Assembly: GCF_000685965.1 (NCBI RefSeq)
Contig: NZ_JMLE01000007.1
Location: 124,001-188,000 of the forward strand
Direction of reading: 5' to 3'
Length of the DNA: 64,000 bases
Origin: Arthrobacter sp. UNC362MFTsu5.1
Lineage (GTDB): Bacteria; Actinomycetota; Actinomycetes; Actinomycetales; Micrococcaceae
The position numbers and the translations under genes are program-made. Under the pieces are notes generated by a model. The model saw only the letters and a list, made by a program, of their open reading frames with translations. It did not search any database and was not told the origin of the DNA. Positions 25,513 through 34,410 of the stretch are shown piece by piece. The stretch's first letter is position 1, and every line of letters starts with the position of its first letter.

Positions 25513-27072
25513 ATGACGTCCCAGACCACGCAAAGCGATCCGATCCTTCTCGAGATGCGCTCCATCACCAAGGAATTCCCCGGCGTTAAAGCTTTGTCCG
25601 AGGTGAGCCTGCGGGTGAAGGCCGGCGAGATCCACGCCATCTGTGGTGAGAACGGCGCCGGCAAGTCCACCCTCATGAAGGTCCTGTCCGGTGTGTATCC
25701 GTTCGGGACCTACGACGGCGACATCGTCTACCAGAACGAAGTCCAGCAGTTCAAGGACATCCGTGCCAGCGAGCAGGCCGGCATCGTGATCATCCACCAG
25801 GAACTCGCGCTCATCCCGGAACTCTCCATCATGGAGAACATCTTCCTGGGCAACGAGCCCACCAAACGCGGCATCATCGACTGGGCCGAGGCCCGGACGC
25901 GGTCCACCGAACTGCTCGCCCGGGTGGGCCTGCGCGAGGATCCCGATACCGCCATCAAGGAAATCGGCGTCGGCAAGCAGCAGCTCGTCGAAATCGCCAA
26001 GGCGCTGAGCAAGTCGGTGAAGCTCCTGATCCTCGACGAGCCCACGGCGGCCCTGAACGAATCCGACTCCCAGCACCTGCTGGACCTCATGCTGGGCCTC
26101 AAGGGCCGCGGCATCACGTCCATCATCATTTCGCACAAGCTGAACGAGATCGAGCAGATCGCGGACTCGATCACCATCATCCGTGACGGCAAGTCCATCG
26201 AGACCCTCGACGTGAAGGCCGACGGCGTGGACGAGGACCGCATCATCAAGGGCATGGTGGGCCGCACGCTGGAGTCACGCTTCCCGGACCACGAACCGAA
26301 AATCGGCGAGGTGTTCTTCGAGGTCAAGGACTGGAACGTGGGGCATCCCCAGATCCAGGACCGCCTGGTCTGCAAGAACTCCAACTTCTTCGTCCGACGC
26401 GGCGAGATTGTCGGTTTTGCCGGGCTTATGGGCGCCGGCCGCACCGAGCTTGCCCGTTCCGTGTTCGGCCGTTCCTACGGAAGGTTCATCTCCGGCCACA
26501 TCTACAAGGACGGCAAGGAGATCACCCTCCGCTCGGTGCGCCACGCGATCGACGCCGGGCTGGGCTACGTCACCGAGGACCGCAAGTCCCTGGGATTGAA
26601 CCTCCTCGATGACATCAAGACCACCACGGTCGCGGCGAACCTGAAGAAAATCAGCAAGCACAACATCGTGGACCCCAACAAGGAATTCACCGTTGCGGAG
26701 CAGTACCGCAAGTCCCTGCGCACCAAGACGCCCTCAGTGGAAGAAGGCGTCGCCAAACTCTCGGGCGGCAACCAGCAGAAGGTGGTGCTCGCCAAGTGGA
26801 TGTTCACCGATCCGGACCTTTTGATCCTCGACGAGCCCACCCGCGGCATCGACGTGGGCGCCAAGTACGAGATCTACGGCATCATCCAGCAGCTGGCCAA
26901 CCAGGGCAAGGGAGTGATCGTGATTTCCTCCGAACTGCCTGAACTGCTGGGACTCTCGGACCGCATCTACACGATCTTCGAAGGCGCCATCACCGGCGTC
27001 CTGAACAAGGATGAAGCCAGCCAGGAAAGCCTGATGAAGCTCATGACATCCGCCCGCAAGACCGCCGCCTGA
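25513..27072 (+). CDS. mmsA: Multiple-sugar ABC importer ATP-binding protein (MmsA/GguA/XylG type)
   Basis: 519 residues with two fused ABC domains. Domain 1: Walker [10 protein letters not shown] and Walker [14 protein letters not shown]. Domain 2: a degenerate Walker [10 protein letters not shown], signature LSGGNQQK and [13 protein letters not shown] weakened second site is normal for carbohydrate ATPases of the CUT2 family. The ATG has GGAGG upstream. It is the first gene of a three-gene operon with permease and lipoprotein; 7-bp hairpin TTCTGGA/TCCAGAA (27075-27092) lies in the gap to the permease. The sugar is likely a monosaccharide such as xylose, arabinose, glucose or galactose. Confidence 0.93.
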   Translation: MTSQTTQSDPILLEMRSITKEFPGVKALSEVSLRVKAGEIHAICGENGAGKSTLMKVLSGVYPFGTYDGDIVYQNEVQQFKDIRASEQAGIVIIHQELALIPELSIMENIFLGNEPTKRGIIDWAEARTRSTELLARVGLREDPDTAIKEIGVGKQQLVEIAKALSKSVKLLILDEPTAALNESDSQHLLDLMLGLKGRGITSIIISHKLNEIEQIADSITIIRDGKSIETLDVKADGVDEDRIIKGMVGRTLESRFPDHEPKIGEVFFEVKDWNVGHPQIQDRLVCKNSNFFVRRGEIVGFAGLMGAGRTELARSVFGRSYGRFISGHIYKDGKEITLRSVRHAIDAGLGYVTEDRKSLGLNLLDDIKTTTVAANLKKISKHNIVDPNKEFTVAEQYRKSLRTKTPSVEEGVAKLSGGNQQKVVLAKWMFTDPDLLILDEPTRGIDVGAKYEIYGIIQQLANQGKGVIVISSELPELLGLSDRIYTIFEGAITGVLNKDEASQESLMKLMTSARKTAA

Positions 27073-27117
27073 CCTTCTGGATACCTCCAGAACCTTCCAG
27101 ACACAAGGACCGAAACA

Positions 27118-28389
27118 ATGAACGCGCTCAAGAAGCTATTTGGCGGCAACACCCGCCAATTCGGCATGATCTTCGCCCTGGTTGCACTGATCGTCTTTTT
27201 CCAGATTTTCACCGAGGGCCGCACGCTCACCCCGGGTAACGTCATCAACCTCTTCAACGGCAACTCCTACATTCTGATCCTGGCCATCGGCATGGTGCTG
27301 GTCATCATCGCCGGCCACATCGACCTCTCCGTGGGCTCGGTGGCAGCGTTTGTCGGCGTCACCGTGGCCCTGGCCATCCGTGACTGGGGCATCCCCTGGT
27401 ACGCCGGCGTACTGCTCGGCCTGGCCCTCGGGGCGCTGATCGGGGCCTGGCAAGGGTTCTGGACCGCTTATGTCGGCATTCCCGCCTTCATCGTGACCCT
27501 CGCCGGCATGCTGCTCTTCCGCGGCTTCAACCAGTTTGTCGGCAAGTCCAACACCATCCCGGTCCCCAACGACTTCCAGTACCTCGGATCCGGCTACCTC
27601 CCCGAGGTGGGGCCGTCCACGGGATACAACAACCTCACCCTGCTGCTGGGCCTGCTGGCCGTTGCCTACGTCATCTTCAGCGAAGTCCGCTCACGCCGCC
27701 GGGCCATTGCCCTCGGCGCTGAAGTCCCCGAAGCCTGGGTGATGATCCTCAAGCTCGTCCTGATCTGCGGCGCCATCCTGTACGCCACGTACCTGTTCGC
27801 CACAGGCCGCCCGGGAACCTCCTTCCCGATCCCGGGCCTGATCCTGGCCGTCCTGGTCCTCATCTACGGATTCATTTCCTCCAAGACCATCGTCGGCCGC
27901 CACATCTACGCCGTGGGCGGCAACCGGCACGCAGCCGAACTCTCCGGTGTGCAGTCCAAGAAGGTCAACTTCCTGGTCATGATGAACATGTCCGTCCTTG
28001 CCGGGCTGGCAGGCATGATCTTCGTGGGCCGCTCCACCGCCTCCGGCCCGTTTGACGGCGTCGGCTGGGAACTGGACGCCATCGCTGCAGTCTTCATCGG
28101 CGGCGCTGCCGTCACCGGCGGCGTAGGCACGGTGATCGGCTCGATCGTTGGTGGCCTGGTGATGGCTGTCCTGAACAATGGCCTGCAGCTCCTGGGCGTC
28201 GGCGCGGACCTCACCCAGATCATCAAGGGCCTCGTCCTTCTCATCGCCGTCGCCTTCGACGTCTACAACAAGACCCAGGGCAAGAAATCCATCATCGGCA
28301 TGATGATGAAGAACTTTGGTGGCAAGAGCACCGAGCTCCAGCCGGACGAGACGACAGCAACCAAGGACATCATCCGCAAGGAAGCCTGA
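27118..28389 (+). CDS. mmsB: Multiple-sugar ABC importer permease (MmsB/GguB type)
   Basis: 423 residues, about ten to twelve hydrophobic segments. Family motifs of the CUT2/branched-chain permeases: GHIDLSVGSVAAFVG early and AAVFIGGAAVTGGVGTV late, with a long inner region near residue 200-230 (RSRRRAIALGAEVPE) as in GguB/MmsB. It forms the membrane channel for the ATPase and the ChvE-like protein in the same operon. AAGGAC precedes the ATG. Confidence 0.93.
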   Translation: MNALKKLFGGNTRQFGMIFALVALIVFFQIFTEGRTLTPGNVINLFNGNSYILILAIGMVLVIIAGHIDLSVGSVAAFVGVTVALAIRDWGIPWYAGVLLGLALGALIGAWQGFWTAYVGIPAFIVTLAGMLLFRGFNQFVGKSNTIPVPNDFQYLGSGYLPEVGPSTGYNNLTLLLGLLAVAYVIFSEVRSRRRAIALGAEVPEAWVMILKLVLICGAILYATYLFATGRPGTSFPIPGLILAVLVLIYGFISSKTIVGRHIYAVGGNRHAAELSGVQSKKVNFLVMMNMSVLAGLAGMIFVGRSTASGPFDGVGWELDAIAAVFIGGAAVTGGVGTVIGSIVGGLVMAVLNNGLQLLGVGADLTQIIKGLVLLIAVAFDVYNKTQGKKSIIGMMMKNFGGKSTELQPDETTATKDIIRKEA

Positions 28390-28439
28390 GCGCTCCCCCA
28401 CGATTCTCCGCACACCATCTATAGAAAGTGAACCAAGCA

Positions 28440-29540
28440 ATGCAAATGATTGGTAAAGCAGGAAAGGCAGCAGCAATCGCTGCTATTGCGGCACTGGCGC
28501 TGACAGCCTGCGGCCGCTCCGAAACCGGCACCACAGGCGGTGGCACGGGCGGCGGCGAGGCATTCCCCAAGAACTCCTCGATCGGCGTCGCGCTCCCCCA
28601 GAAGACCAGTGAAAACTGGGTGCTGGCAGAGAAGCTGTTCAACGACGGCCTGAACGGAGCCGGTTTCAAGGCTGACGTGCAGTTCGCCAACGGCGGCGTC
28701 TCCGAGCAGCAGAACCAGATCAGCGCCATGGTCACCAAGGGTGCAAAGGTCATCATCGTAGGTGCCATCGACGGCGCCCAGCTGGGTACCCAGCTCAAGC
28801 AGGCCAAGGACTCCGGCGCCACCATCATCGCCTACGACCGCCTGCTGCTGAACACCGAGAACGTGGACTACTACGTGGCCTACGACAACTTCAAGGTGGG
28901 CGAACTCCAGGGCCAGGCGCTGCTGGACGGCATGAAGGCCAAGAAGCCTTCCGGTCCGTACAACATCGAACTGTTCGCCGGTTCCCCGGATGACGCCAAC
29001 GCCAAGGTCTTCTTCGACGGCGCCATGAGTGTCCTCAAGCCGAAGATCGACGACGGCACGCTCAAGGTTGTCTCCGGCCAGACCTCGTTCGAGCAGGCTG
29101 TCACCCAGGGCTGGAAGGCAGAGAACGCCCAGCGCAGGGCTGACACCCTGCTGACCGGCAGCTACAACACCGCTTCCCTGGACGGCGTCCTGTCCCCGAA
29201 CGACACCCTGGCGCGTGCGGTCCTGACGTCCGTCAAGGCCGCCGGCAAGCCGCTTCCGGTCATCACCGGCCAGGACTCCGAAGTTGAGTCCGTGAAGTCC
29301 ATCATGGCCGGCGAGCAGTACTCCACCATCAACAAGGACACCCGCAAGCTCGTTGAGCACGCAATCACCATGGTCAAGGACATCCAGGCCGGCAAGACGC
29401 CTGAGATCAACGATGACAAGTCCTACAACAACACGGTCAAGACTGTTCCGGCCTACCTGCTGGATCCGGTCATCGTGACCAAGGAGAACGTCAAGACGGC
29501 CTACGTGGACGATCCGGTACTCGGCCCGATCACCAAGTAG
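28440..29540 (+). CDS. chvE: ChvE-type sugar-binding lipoprotein
   Basis: 366 residues from the ATG at 28440; a GTG at 28428 is a less likely start. A lipoprotein signal peptide ends in the lipobox LTAC, followed by a Gly/Thr linker and a periplasmic-binding-protein type I domain (IGVALPQKTSENWVLAEKLF, IVGAIDGAQLG, AYDRLLLNTENVDYYVAYDN). This is the solute receptor for the MmsAB-type importer, anchored outside the membrane. ChvE family members bind several aldoses. A strong hairpin follows at 29571. Confidence 0.93.
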   Translation: MQMIGKAGKAAAIAAIAALALTACGRSETGTTGGGTGGGEAFPKNSSIGVALPQKTSENWVLAEKLFNDGLNGAGFKADVQFANGGVSEQQNQISAMVTKGAKVIIVGAIDGAQLGTQLKQAKDSGATIIAYDRLLLNTENVDYYVAYDNFKVGELQGQALLDGMKAKKPSGPYNIELFAGSPDDANAKVFFDGAMSVLKPKIDDGTLKVVSGQTSFEQAVTQGWKAENAQRRADTLLTGSYNTASLDGVLSPNDTLARAVLTSVKAAGKPLPVITGQDSEVESVKSIMAGEQYSTINKDTRKLVEHAITMVKDIQAGKTPEINDDKSYNNTVKTVPAYLLDPVIVTKENVKTAYVDDPVLGPITK

Positions 29541-29570
29541 TCCCGCGCTGAGGCGCTCCTCAGGACAGTG

Positions 29571-29610
29571 AAGAGCCCCGGCTCACCCGACAGGGTGGGC
29601 CGGGGCTCTT
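29571..29610 (+). terminator. Terminator of the sugar ABC operon
   Basis: AAGAGCCCCGGC (29571-29582) pairs with GCCGGGGCTCTT (29599-29610), and an inner CACCC/GGGTG extends the stem. It ends in CTCTT without a long T run. 30 bp after the lipoprotein stop. Confidence 0.85.
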
Positions 29611-29760
29611 GCGTTCCCCGGGCCCCGCCCCCTGCCGCCGCCCACTGCCGCCGCCCTTCACAGCGCAAACATAGCTTCGGCCCGTTCTCCGCACAGCCAC
29701 GCGCACCACTGTTGGATCAGCAGCCGGTCATTCCGTCCGGCCAGAGATTCTAGGAGTACC

Positions 29761-31263
29761 GTGAGCGTCCTCGCCCGAAGTATAGGCAATGCCTTCAGAA
29801 ACAAGGTCCGGACCGGGGCCGTGGTGGCAGTGCTGGCCGTCGCGATCGGTCTGGCCCTGTCCATGCTGGTGGCCAACCAGGCGGTTGCCGCCAAAGTCGC
29901 TGAACTGAACGCATCCGTGGGCACCGTTTTGACCGTCAATCCGGCCGGCGGCCAGGGCTTCGAAGGCGGCGGCGAACCGCTCACGGCAGAGCAGGCCGCC
30001 ACCGCGGCCACCGTACCCAACGTCACCAGCGTCGTCGGCACCAAGGCGCTGCGGCTGCGCAACGCCACGGAAACGGCAGCACAAGCCGCCGCACAGTCCG
30101 CCGCCGGAACCCAAGCAGGCGGGACCCAGGGAACCGGCCCCGGCGGAGGGCAGGGCGGACCGGGCGGCCAGAACACCACCACACTGACCACCAGCCTCAC
30201 CGCCGCCGTCGATGCCGGAACGCTCGGCGGCCGCAACCAGGCAGCAGAGGGAACCACCGGCAGCACCGGCGCCACCCAGCCCGTCCGCAGCCTCCCGATC
30301 ACCGCCACGGGCATCGGCGCCGAGGTGGACAGCACCGGCAAGGCCCTGTCCATCACCGAAGGCAGCGGCCTGGGCGACTACTCCGCCGAATCAACCAACG
30401 CGCTCCTGGGCACCACCCTCGCCGAGAAAAACGGGCTGAAGGTCGGCTCCACGTTCACCATCAACGACAAGACCTACACCGTGGCCGGCCTGTTCGACGC
30501 CGGCACCACGTTCGGCAACAACGCCCTCTACGTCACCCTCCCCTCCGCCCAGACCCTGGCCGCACTGCCGGGCGAGCTGTCCACCATGATCGTCACGGTA
30601 GACACCCTGGAAAACGTCGATTCCACCAAGACCGCCGTGCAGGCCGCACTCGGCACCGACAAGGCCGACGTCACCCAGGGCCAGAACCTCGAAACCGCCG
30701 TCAGCTCGCTGGACAGCGTCAAGAACATCTCGTTCATCGCGTTCGTCGCGGCACTGGGCACGGCCGGCCTGATCATCCTGCTGATCATGGTGATGCTGGT
30801 CCGCGAGCGCCGTCGTGAAATCGGTGTGCTCAAGGCGATCGGCGCTCCGAACCGCACCATCGGACTCCAGTTTGTCCTGGAGGCGCTGGTCCTGGTGGCG
30901 CTCGGCAGCGTGGTGGGTGCCGCCGTCGCTTCCTTCGCCAGCGGCGGCATCGCCTCCGCACTGATCAGCTCCAACACCAGTACGACGACGGCGGCAACCA
31001 CCGGGCGCGGCATGCCCGGCGGGGCGGCCGGCTTCCCGGGCGGTGGGGCCGGCTTCCCGGGCGGTGGGGCCGGCTTCCCGGGCGGCCAGAACGGGCCGTT
31101 CGGCGGGGCATCCCAGCTCCTGACCACCGTCACCGCGAGCGCCTCTCCCGGCGTGATCGCCGCCGGCATCGCCGCAGTATTCGGCGTGGCCATCATCGGA
31201 GCCCTGGTTCCTGCACTCCTGACCGCCCGCATCCGCCCCATCGAAGTCCTCCGAGGAGAGTAA
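29761..31263 (+). CDS. MacB/FtsX-family ABC transporter permease
   Basis: 500 residues from the GTG at 29761 with AGGAG upstream. Topology: one N-terminal membrane helix (about 18-42), a large extracellular MacB-type core to about 325, then three helices (FIAFVAALGTAGLIILLIMV; LVLVALGSVVGAAVASF; PGVIAAGIAAVFGVAIIGAL). The helix-2/3 loop is unusual: it carries three direct copies of a G-G-A-G-F-P-G motif (21-nt repeats, about 31022-31085). Together with the downstream ATPase it is a mechanotransmission-type exporter or envelope-signalling unit; cargo unknown. Confidence 0.88.
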   Translation: MSVLARSIGNAFRNKVRTGAVVAVLAVAIGLALSMLVANQAVAAKVAELNASVGTVLTVNPAGGQGFEGGGEPLTAEQAATAATVPNVTSVVGTKALRLRNATETAAQAAAQSAAGTQAGGTQGTGPGGGQGGPGGQNTTTLTTSLTAAVDAGTLGGRNQAAEGTTGSTGATQPVRSLPITATGIGAEVDSTGKALSITEGSGLGDYSAESTNALLGTTLAEKNGLKVGSTFTINDKTYTVAGLFDAGTTFGNNALYVTLPSAQTLAALPGELSTMIVTVDTLENVDSTKTAVQAALGTDKADVTQGQNLETAVSSLDSVKNISFIAFVAALGTAGLIILLIMVMLVRERRREIGVLKAIGAPNRTIGLQFVLEALVLVALGSVVGAAVASFASGGIASALISSNTSTTTAATTGRGMPGGAAGFPGGGAGFPGGGAGFPGGQNGPFGGASQLLTTVTASASPGVIAAGIAAVFGVAIIGALVPALLTARIRPIEVLRGE

Positions 31264-31265
31264 CC

Positions 31266-31973
31266 ATGATCCAAGTCAAGAATCTCGTCCGCACCTTCAA
31301 GTCCGGCGACCGCACCATCAAACCCGTCAACGACGTCAGCTTCGAACTCGAACAGGGCACGCTCGCCTCAATCGTGGGCAAGAGCGGCAGCGGCAAGAGC
31401 ACCCTGCTGTCCCTGCTGGGGGCACTGGACAAGCCCACCAGCGGAGACGTTGTGGTCAACGGCGTCAGCCTGGCCAGCATGCCCGACGGCAAGCTGACCG
31501 AGTACCGGCGCCGCGACATCGGCTTCGTGTTCCAGCAGTTCAACCTGATCCCCAACCTGTCCGCCGTGGACAATGTGATGCTGCCGATGGAGTTTGCCGG
31601 GGTCCGCAAGTCAGTGCGGCTGGCCAGGGCCAAGGAGCTGCTGGAGCAGGTGCAGCTGGATCCGGAGAAGCACGTGCGCCGCATCAACCGACTGTCCGGC
31701 GGCGAGCAGCAGCGCGTCGCGATTGCCCGGGCACTGGCCAACGAACCCAAGCTGATCCTCGCCGATGAACCGACCGGAAACCTGGATGAGCAGACCGGCG
31801 AACACATCATCGAGCTACTCAGCTCGCTGAGCCGCGACCACAACACCACCATCCTGGTGGTGACCCACGACCGCCAGCTCGCCAACAAGACGGACCGCCG
31901 CTTCCGACTCCAACAGGGCCGCCTGACCGAGGAGCCCGCCCGCGCCAGGGTGGCAGCGGCCGCTACGGCGTAG
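31266..31973 (+). CDS. ABC transporter ATP-binding protein, LolD/MacB type
   Basis: 235 residues. Walker A GKSGSGKST, Q-loop FVFQQFNLIPNLSAVDNVML, signature LSGGEQQRVAIARALAN, Walker B LILADEPTGNLDE. This is the classic partner of FtsX/MacB permeases. The start follows the permease stop by two bases. A hairpin at 31981-32001 lies just after the stop. Confidence 0.94.
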   Translation: MIQVKNLVRTFKSGDRTIKPVNDVSFELEQGTLASIVGKSGSGKSTLLSLLGALDKPTSGDVVVNGVSLASMPDGKLTEYRRRDIGFVFQQFNLIPNLSAVDNVMLPMEFAGVRKSVRLARAKELLEQVQLDPEKHVRRINRLSGGEQQRVAIARALANEPKLILADEPTGNLDEQTGEHIIELLSSLSRDHNTTILVVTHDRQLANKTDRRFRLQQGRLTEEPARARVAAAATA

Positions 31974-31980
31974 CCGGGAA

Positions 31981-32001
31981 GCTCCCCGCGCAAGCGGGAG
32001 C
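31981..32001 (+). terminator. Short hairpin after the MacB-like ATPase gene
   Basis: GCTCCCCGC and GCGGGAGC pair around a GCAA-type loop, with one bulged C. It lies 8 bp past the stop, before the 32-nt repeat array. No T-tract. Confidence 0.55.
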
Positions 32002-32019
32002 TGAGCAGGGCGTATCCCA

Positions 32020-32147
32020 ACGCTCTCTCAGCTCCTGCGGCTTTTAACCGGACGCTCTCTCACTTTCCGCACGAAATATTCGGACCCTCTCTCACTTCCT
32101 GCGGGGTTTTCCCCAACGCCCTCGCAGCCGGATGAGAGGATGGCACA
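32020..32147 (+). repeat. 32-nt tandem repeat, three units plus a degenerate fourth
   Basis: Units start at 32020, 32052, 32084 and 32116, exactly 32 bases apart. The shared core is ACGCTCTCTCA-n2-TCCTGCGG with drift; the fourth unit keeps only ACGCCCTCGCA. The array ends at the base before the ATG of the oxidoreductase gene, and the last unit holds its ribosome site (GAGAGGA). Regular period and promoter-proximal place suggest repeated protein-binding sites or a leftover duplication. Confidence 0.7.
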
Positions 32148-33218
32148 ATGAGCGCCCCCATCGCGAAACCGTGGCTATTCAGCCAGTCCGACCAGGATCC
32201 CCGTTCTTCCACCGGACGCACCCTGCGGTGGGGAGTAGTGGCGACAGGCAGTATCGCCCGGTCGATGGTTCAGGATCTGGCCCTTCTCGCTGATGCGGAG
32301 CTTTATGCGGTCAGCTCGAGAAGCCAGAAGTCGGCTGATGCTTTCGCGGCCGAGTACGGCTTTGCCAGGGCCTACGGGGACGACGACGGCGGGCCGGGCT
32401 ACCAGCGGCTCCTCGCCGACGACTCCGTGGACGTCGTGTATGTGGCCACTCCGCACGCACAGCACTACGAAGTTGCGTTGGCCGCCCTCCAGGCGGGCAA
32501 GCATGTGCTGTGCGAAAAGGCGCTGACCATCAACGCGCGGGAAGCCGCGGAACTTGTGAACCTCGCGCGTGCGAAGAAGCTTTTCATGATGGAAGCGATG
32601 TGGAGCCGTTTCCTGCCGAGCATGCAGCGGGCTTTCGAAATCGCGGCGTCCGGGGAACTCGGGACAATTCAGTGGGTCACCGCGGATCTCGGCTTCCCGG
32701 CTGTCTACTCCCCCAGCGCTCGGCTGTGGGCACTCAAGGACGGCGGGGGCGCCCTCCTTGACCTGACGGTGTATCCCCTGCTTTGGGCCCTGGGCACCTT
32801 GGGTTTTCCGCAGACAGTCAGCGCCACCGGATCAGTGAACGACGACGGCGTGGACACCCAGAATGCGTTGACCCTGGGGTACCACCACGGCGCGCAGGCG
32901 CAGCTGACATCGTCGCTGATGGCCTACGGTCCGCGGGCAGCAACCGTCGCGGGAAGCCTGGGTTATTTGCACACCATGGGCTCAATCAACAATCCAAAGG
33001 AAATCCTGATCAGGGTCGGCATGGCGGAACCGCGCACCGAACACTTCGACGTTGTGGGCCGCGGTTATTCTTACGAGCTCCGTGAGGTCACCAGATGCAT
33101 CCAGCAAGGACTCACGGAGAGCCCCGTCGTGCCGCTTGAGGATACGTTGAATGTCATGCGGTTGTTTGACGGTGTCCGTGCACAGCTGGGCGTGAGCTAC
33201 CCGAATGATGCCCATTAA
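32148..33218 (+). CDS. Gfo/Idh/MocA-family oxidoreductase
   Basis: 356 residues. An N-terminal Rossmann domain (RWGVVATGSIARSMVQDLAL, i.e. GxxxxGxIA) binds NAD(P); the EKALTINAREAAELV segment carries the family's conserved Glu-Lys (usually EKP), and a C-terminal alpha/beta domain follows. Family members oxidise or reduce sugars, inositols or their derivatives; the substrate is not clear here. It stands alone after the tandem repeat, and AGAGGA precedes the ATG. Confidence 0.9.
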   Translation: MSAPIAKPWLFSQSDQDPRSSTGRTLRWGVVATGSIARSMVQDLALLADAELYAVSSRSQKSADAFAAEYGFARAYGDDDGGPGYQRLLADDSVDVVYVATPHAQHYEVALAALQAGKHVLCEKALTINAREAAELVNLARAKKLFMMEAMWSRFLPSMQRAFEIAASGELGTIQWVTADLGFPAVYSPSARLWALKDGGGALLDLTVYPLLWALGTLGFPQTVSATGSVNDDGVDTQNALTLGYHHGAQAQLTSSLMAYGPRAATVAGSLGYLHTMGSINNPKEILIRVGMAEPRTEHFDVVGRGYSYELREVTRCIQQGLTESPVVPLEDTLNVMRLFDGVRAQLGVSYPNDAH

Positions 33219-33349
33219 CTCGGATTAGCAAGGACGGGAAATAATCAATTCGCCGGATTATTTGTCCTAAACCTCTGGACTCCCGCTCTTGGTCGTGCCT
33301 AGGCTGTAGGCAATCGTCGATTTTTCGAGGAGCCGGGGGGGTGTTGCAC

Positions 33350-34321
33350 ATGAAACATTTGTCATGGCGCGCGCTCCGACCTTTGCTCTTTGCCGGCGCA
33401 GCAGCCACAGCCTGGCTGACCCTGTCGGCCCCCGGCGCCAGCGCTGACGCGGCATCAGATCCCGCTTCATTGCTTGGGAACGTCAGCTCTTCTGCTTCCT
33501 CAGTCACCGAAGCCGCAGTCCGTCCCGTCGCAGGCGCCCTTGCCGCCGCGGCTCCATCCGTTGCTCCGGGCGCTCCGAGCGCGATCGAGCCGGGCGGTGC
33601 AGCACTTTCCGGCCAGCCAAGTACGACTGAACATGCCGGCCTTCTCAGTCCGATCACCGGCCCTGCCACCGGCACCGTGGACCAACTGATTGAAGCTGTC
33701 CCGCTGGTGAACACGGTCGTCCCGTCCGGGAGCGTCGGCACCATCACGGCACCGGTTGTCGAGGCGGCCAACGGAATCGTCGTCGAAATAGTCCAGCAGG
33801 TAGTGCCTGCAGCCAGCGACGCCCTTCCCGCCCTTGACGCGGCAGTGGACCCGGTTGGTGAGCTGCTGACGGGTGTTGAGTTGCTTCCGGATAACGGTGC
33901 CGCGCTGCTCCCGGCTGTTCCTGCTGCGTCTGCTTGGGAGGGTGGGACCGCCGGCGATGTCACACCATCTTTGGTGGTGCCCGTAAGCGCAGGACCTGAA
34001 AGTTCCCGCGAACTCTCCGCCGACCCAGCAAAATCAGCGGTAGTGTCCGCCTCTAAAGATTCCCGGACGCTGCCAACTCCTCATGCCGGGAGCCTCGAAG
34101 CACCCCTCCCCGCCGACGAAACACCGTACCCCGCTGCGTTGCCGGCTGTTCCGGGGTCCGGGTCGGGGAGCAGCCAGTCTTCAGGCAGCGGAGCCGGCGG
34201 CGCCGCCTGGCTTTCCGACTTTCACATGGATGTTCCGCTGAACCAAGCAGTCCCGGTCAGCGGCCACCCGCAGACTTCGCCCGCGCCGGTGTCTTTCGAC
34301 CCCGGTTCATCTCCTGACTAG
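33350..34321 (+). CDS. Secreted Ala/Pro/Ser-rich protein of unknown function
   Basis: 323 residues from the ATG at 33350 with a purine-rich GGAG upstream. A signal peptide (MKHLSWRALRPLLFAGAAAT, cleaved after ASADA) leads into a low-complexity chain rich in Ala, Pro, Val and Ser, then a Gly/Ser linker and a distinct C-terminus (WLSDFHMDVPL and a final SFDPGSSPD). No Cys in the mature chain and no recognised domain. A similar signal peptide and early mature sequence occur in the gene starting at 63625. It lies 89 bp before the chaplin-like gene and may act with it at the cell surface. Confidence 0.8.
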   Translation: MKHLSWRALRPLLFAGAAATAWLTLSAPGASADAASDPASLLGNVSSSASSVTEAAVRPVAGALAAAAPSVAPGAPSAIEPGGAALSGQPSTTEHAGLLSPITGPATGTVDQLIEAVPLVNTVVPSGSVGTITAPVVEAANGIVVEIVQQVVPAASDALPALDAAVDPVGELLTGVELLPDNGAALLPAVPAASAWEGGTAGDVTPSLVVPVSAGPESSRELSADPAKSAVVSASKDSRTLPTPHAGSLEAPLPADETPYPAALPAVPGSGSGSSQSSGSGAGGAAWLSDFHMDVPLNQAVPVSGHPQTSPAPVSFDPGSSPD

Positions 34322-34410
34322 TTAGGCCCCTCCCTGCGCGCGCCCTGCGCAGAAAACGGCCATTCGGGCTGCCATCGGCGCCTGACAAACAACTTTCAGG
34401 AGATTTCACC

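Noticed and set aside
32020..32147. CRISPR-like array
   Set aside because: The 32-nt units are contiguous with no unique spacers between them, and there are no cas genes in the window.
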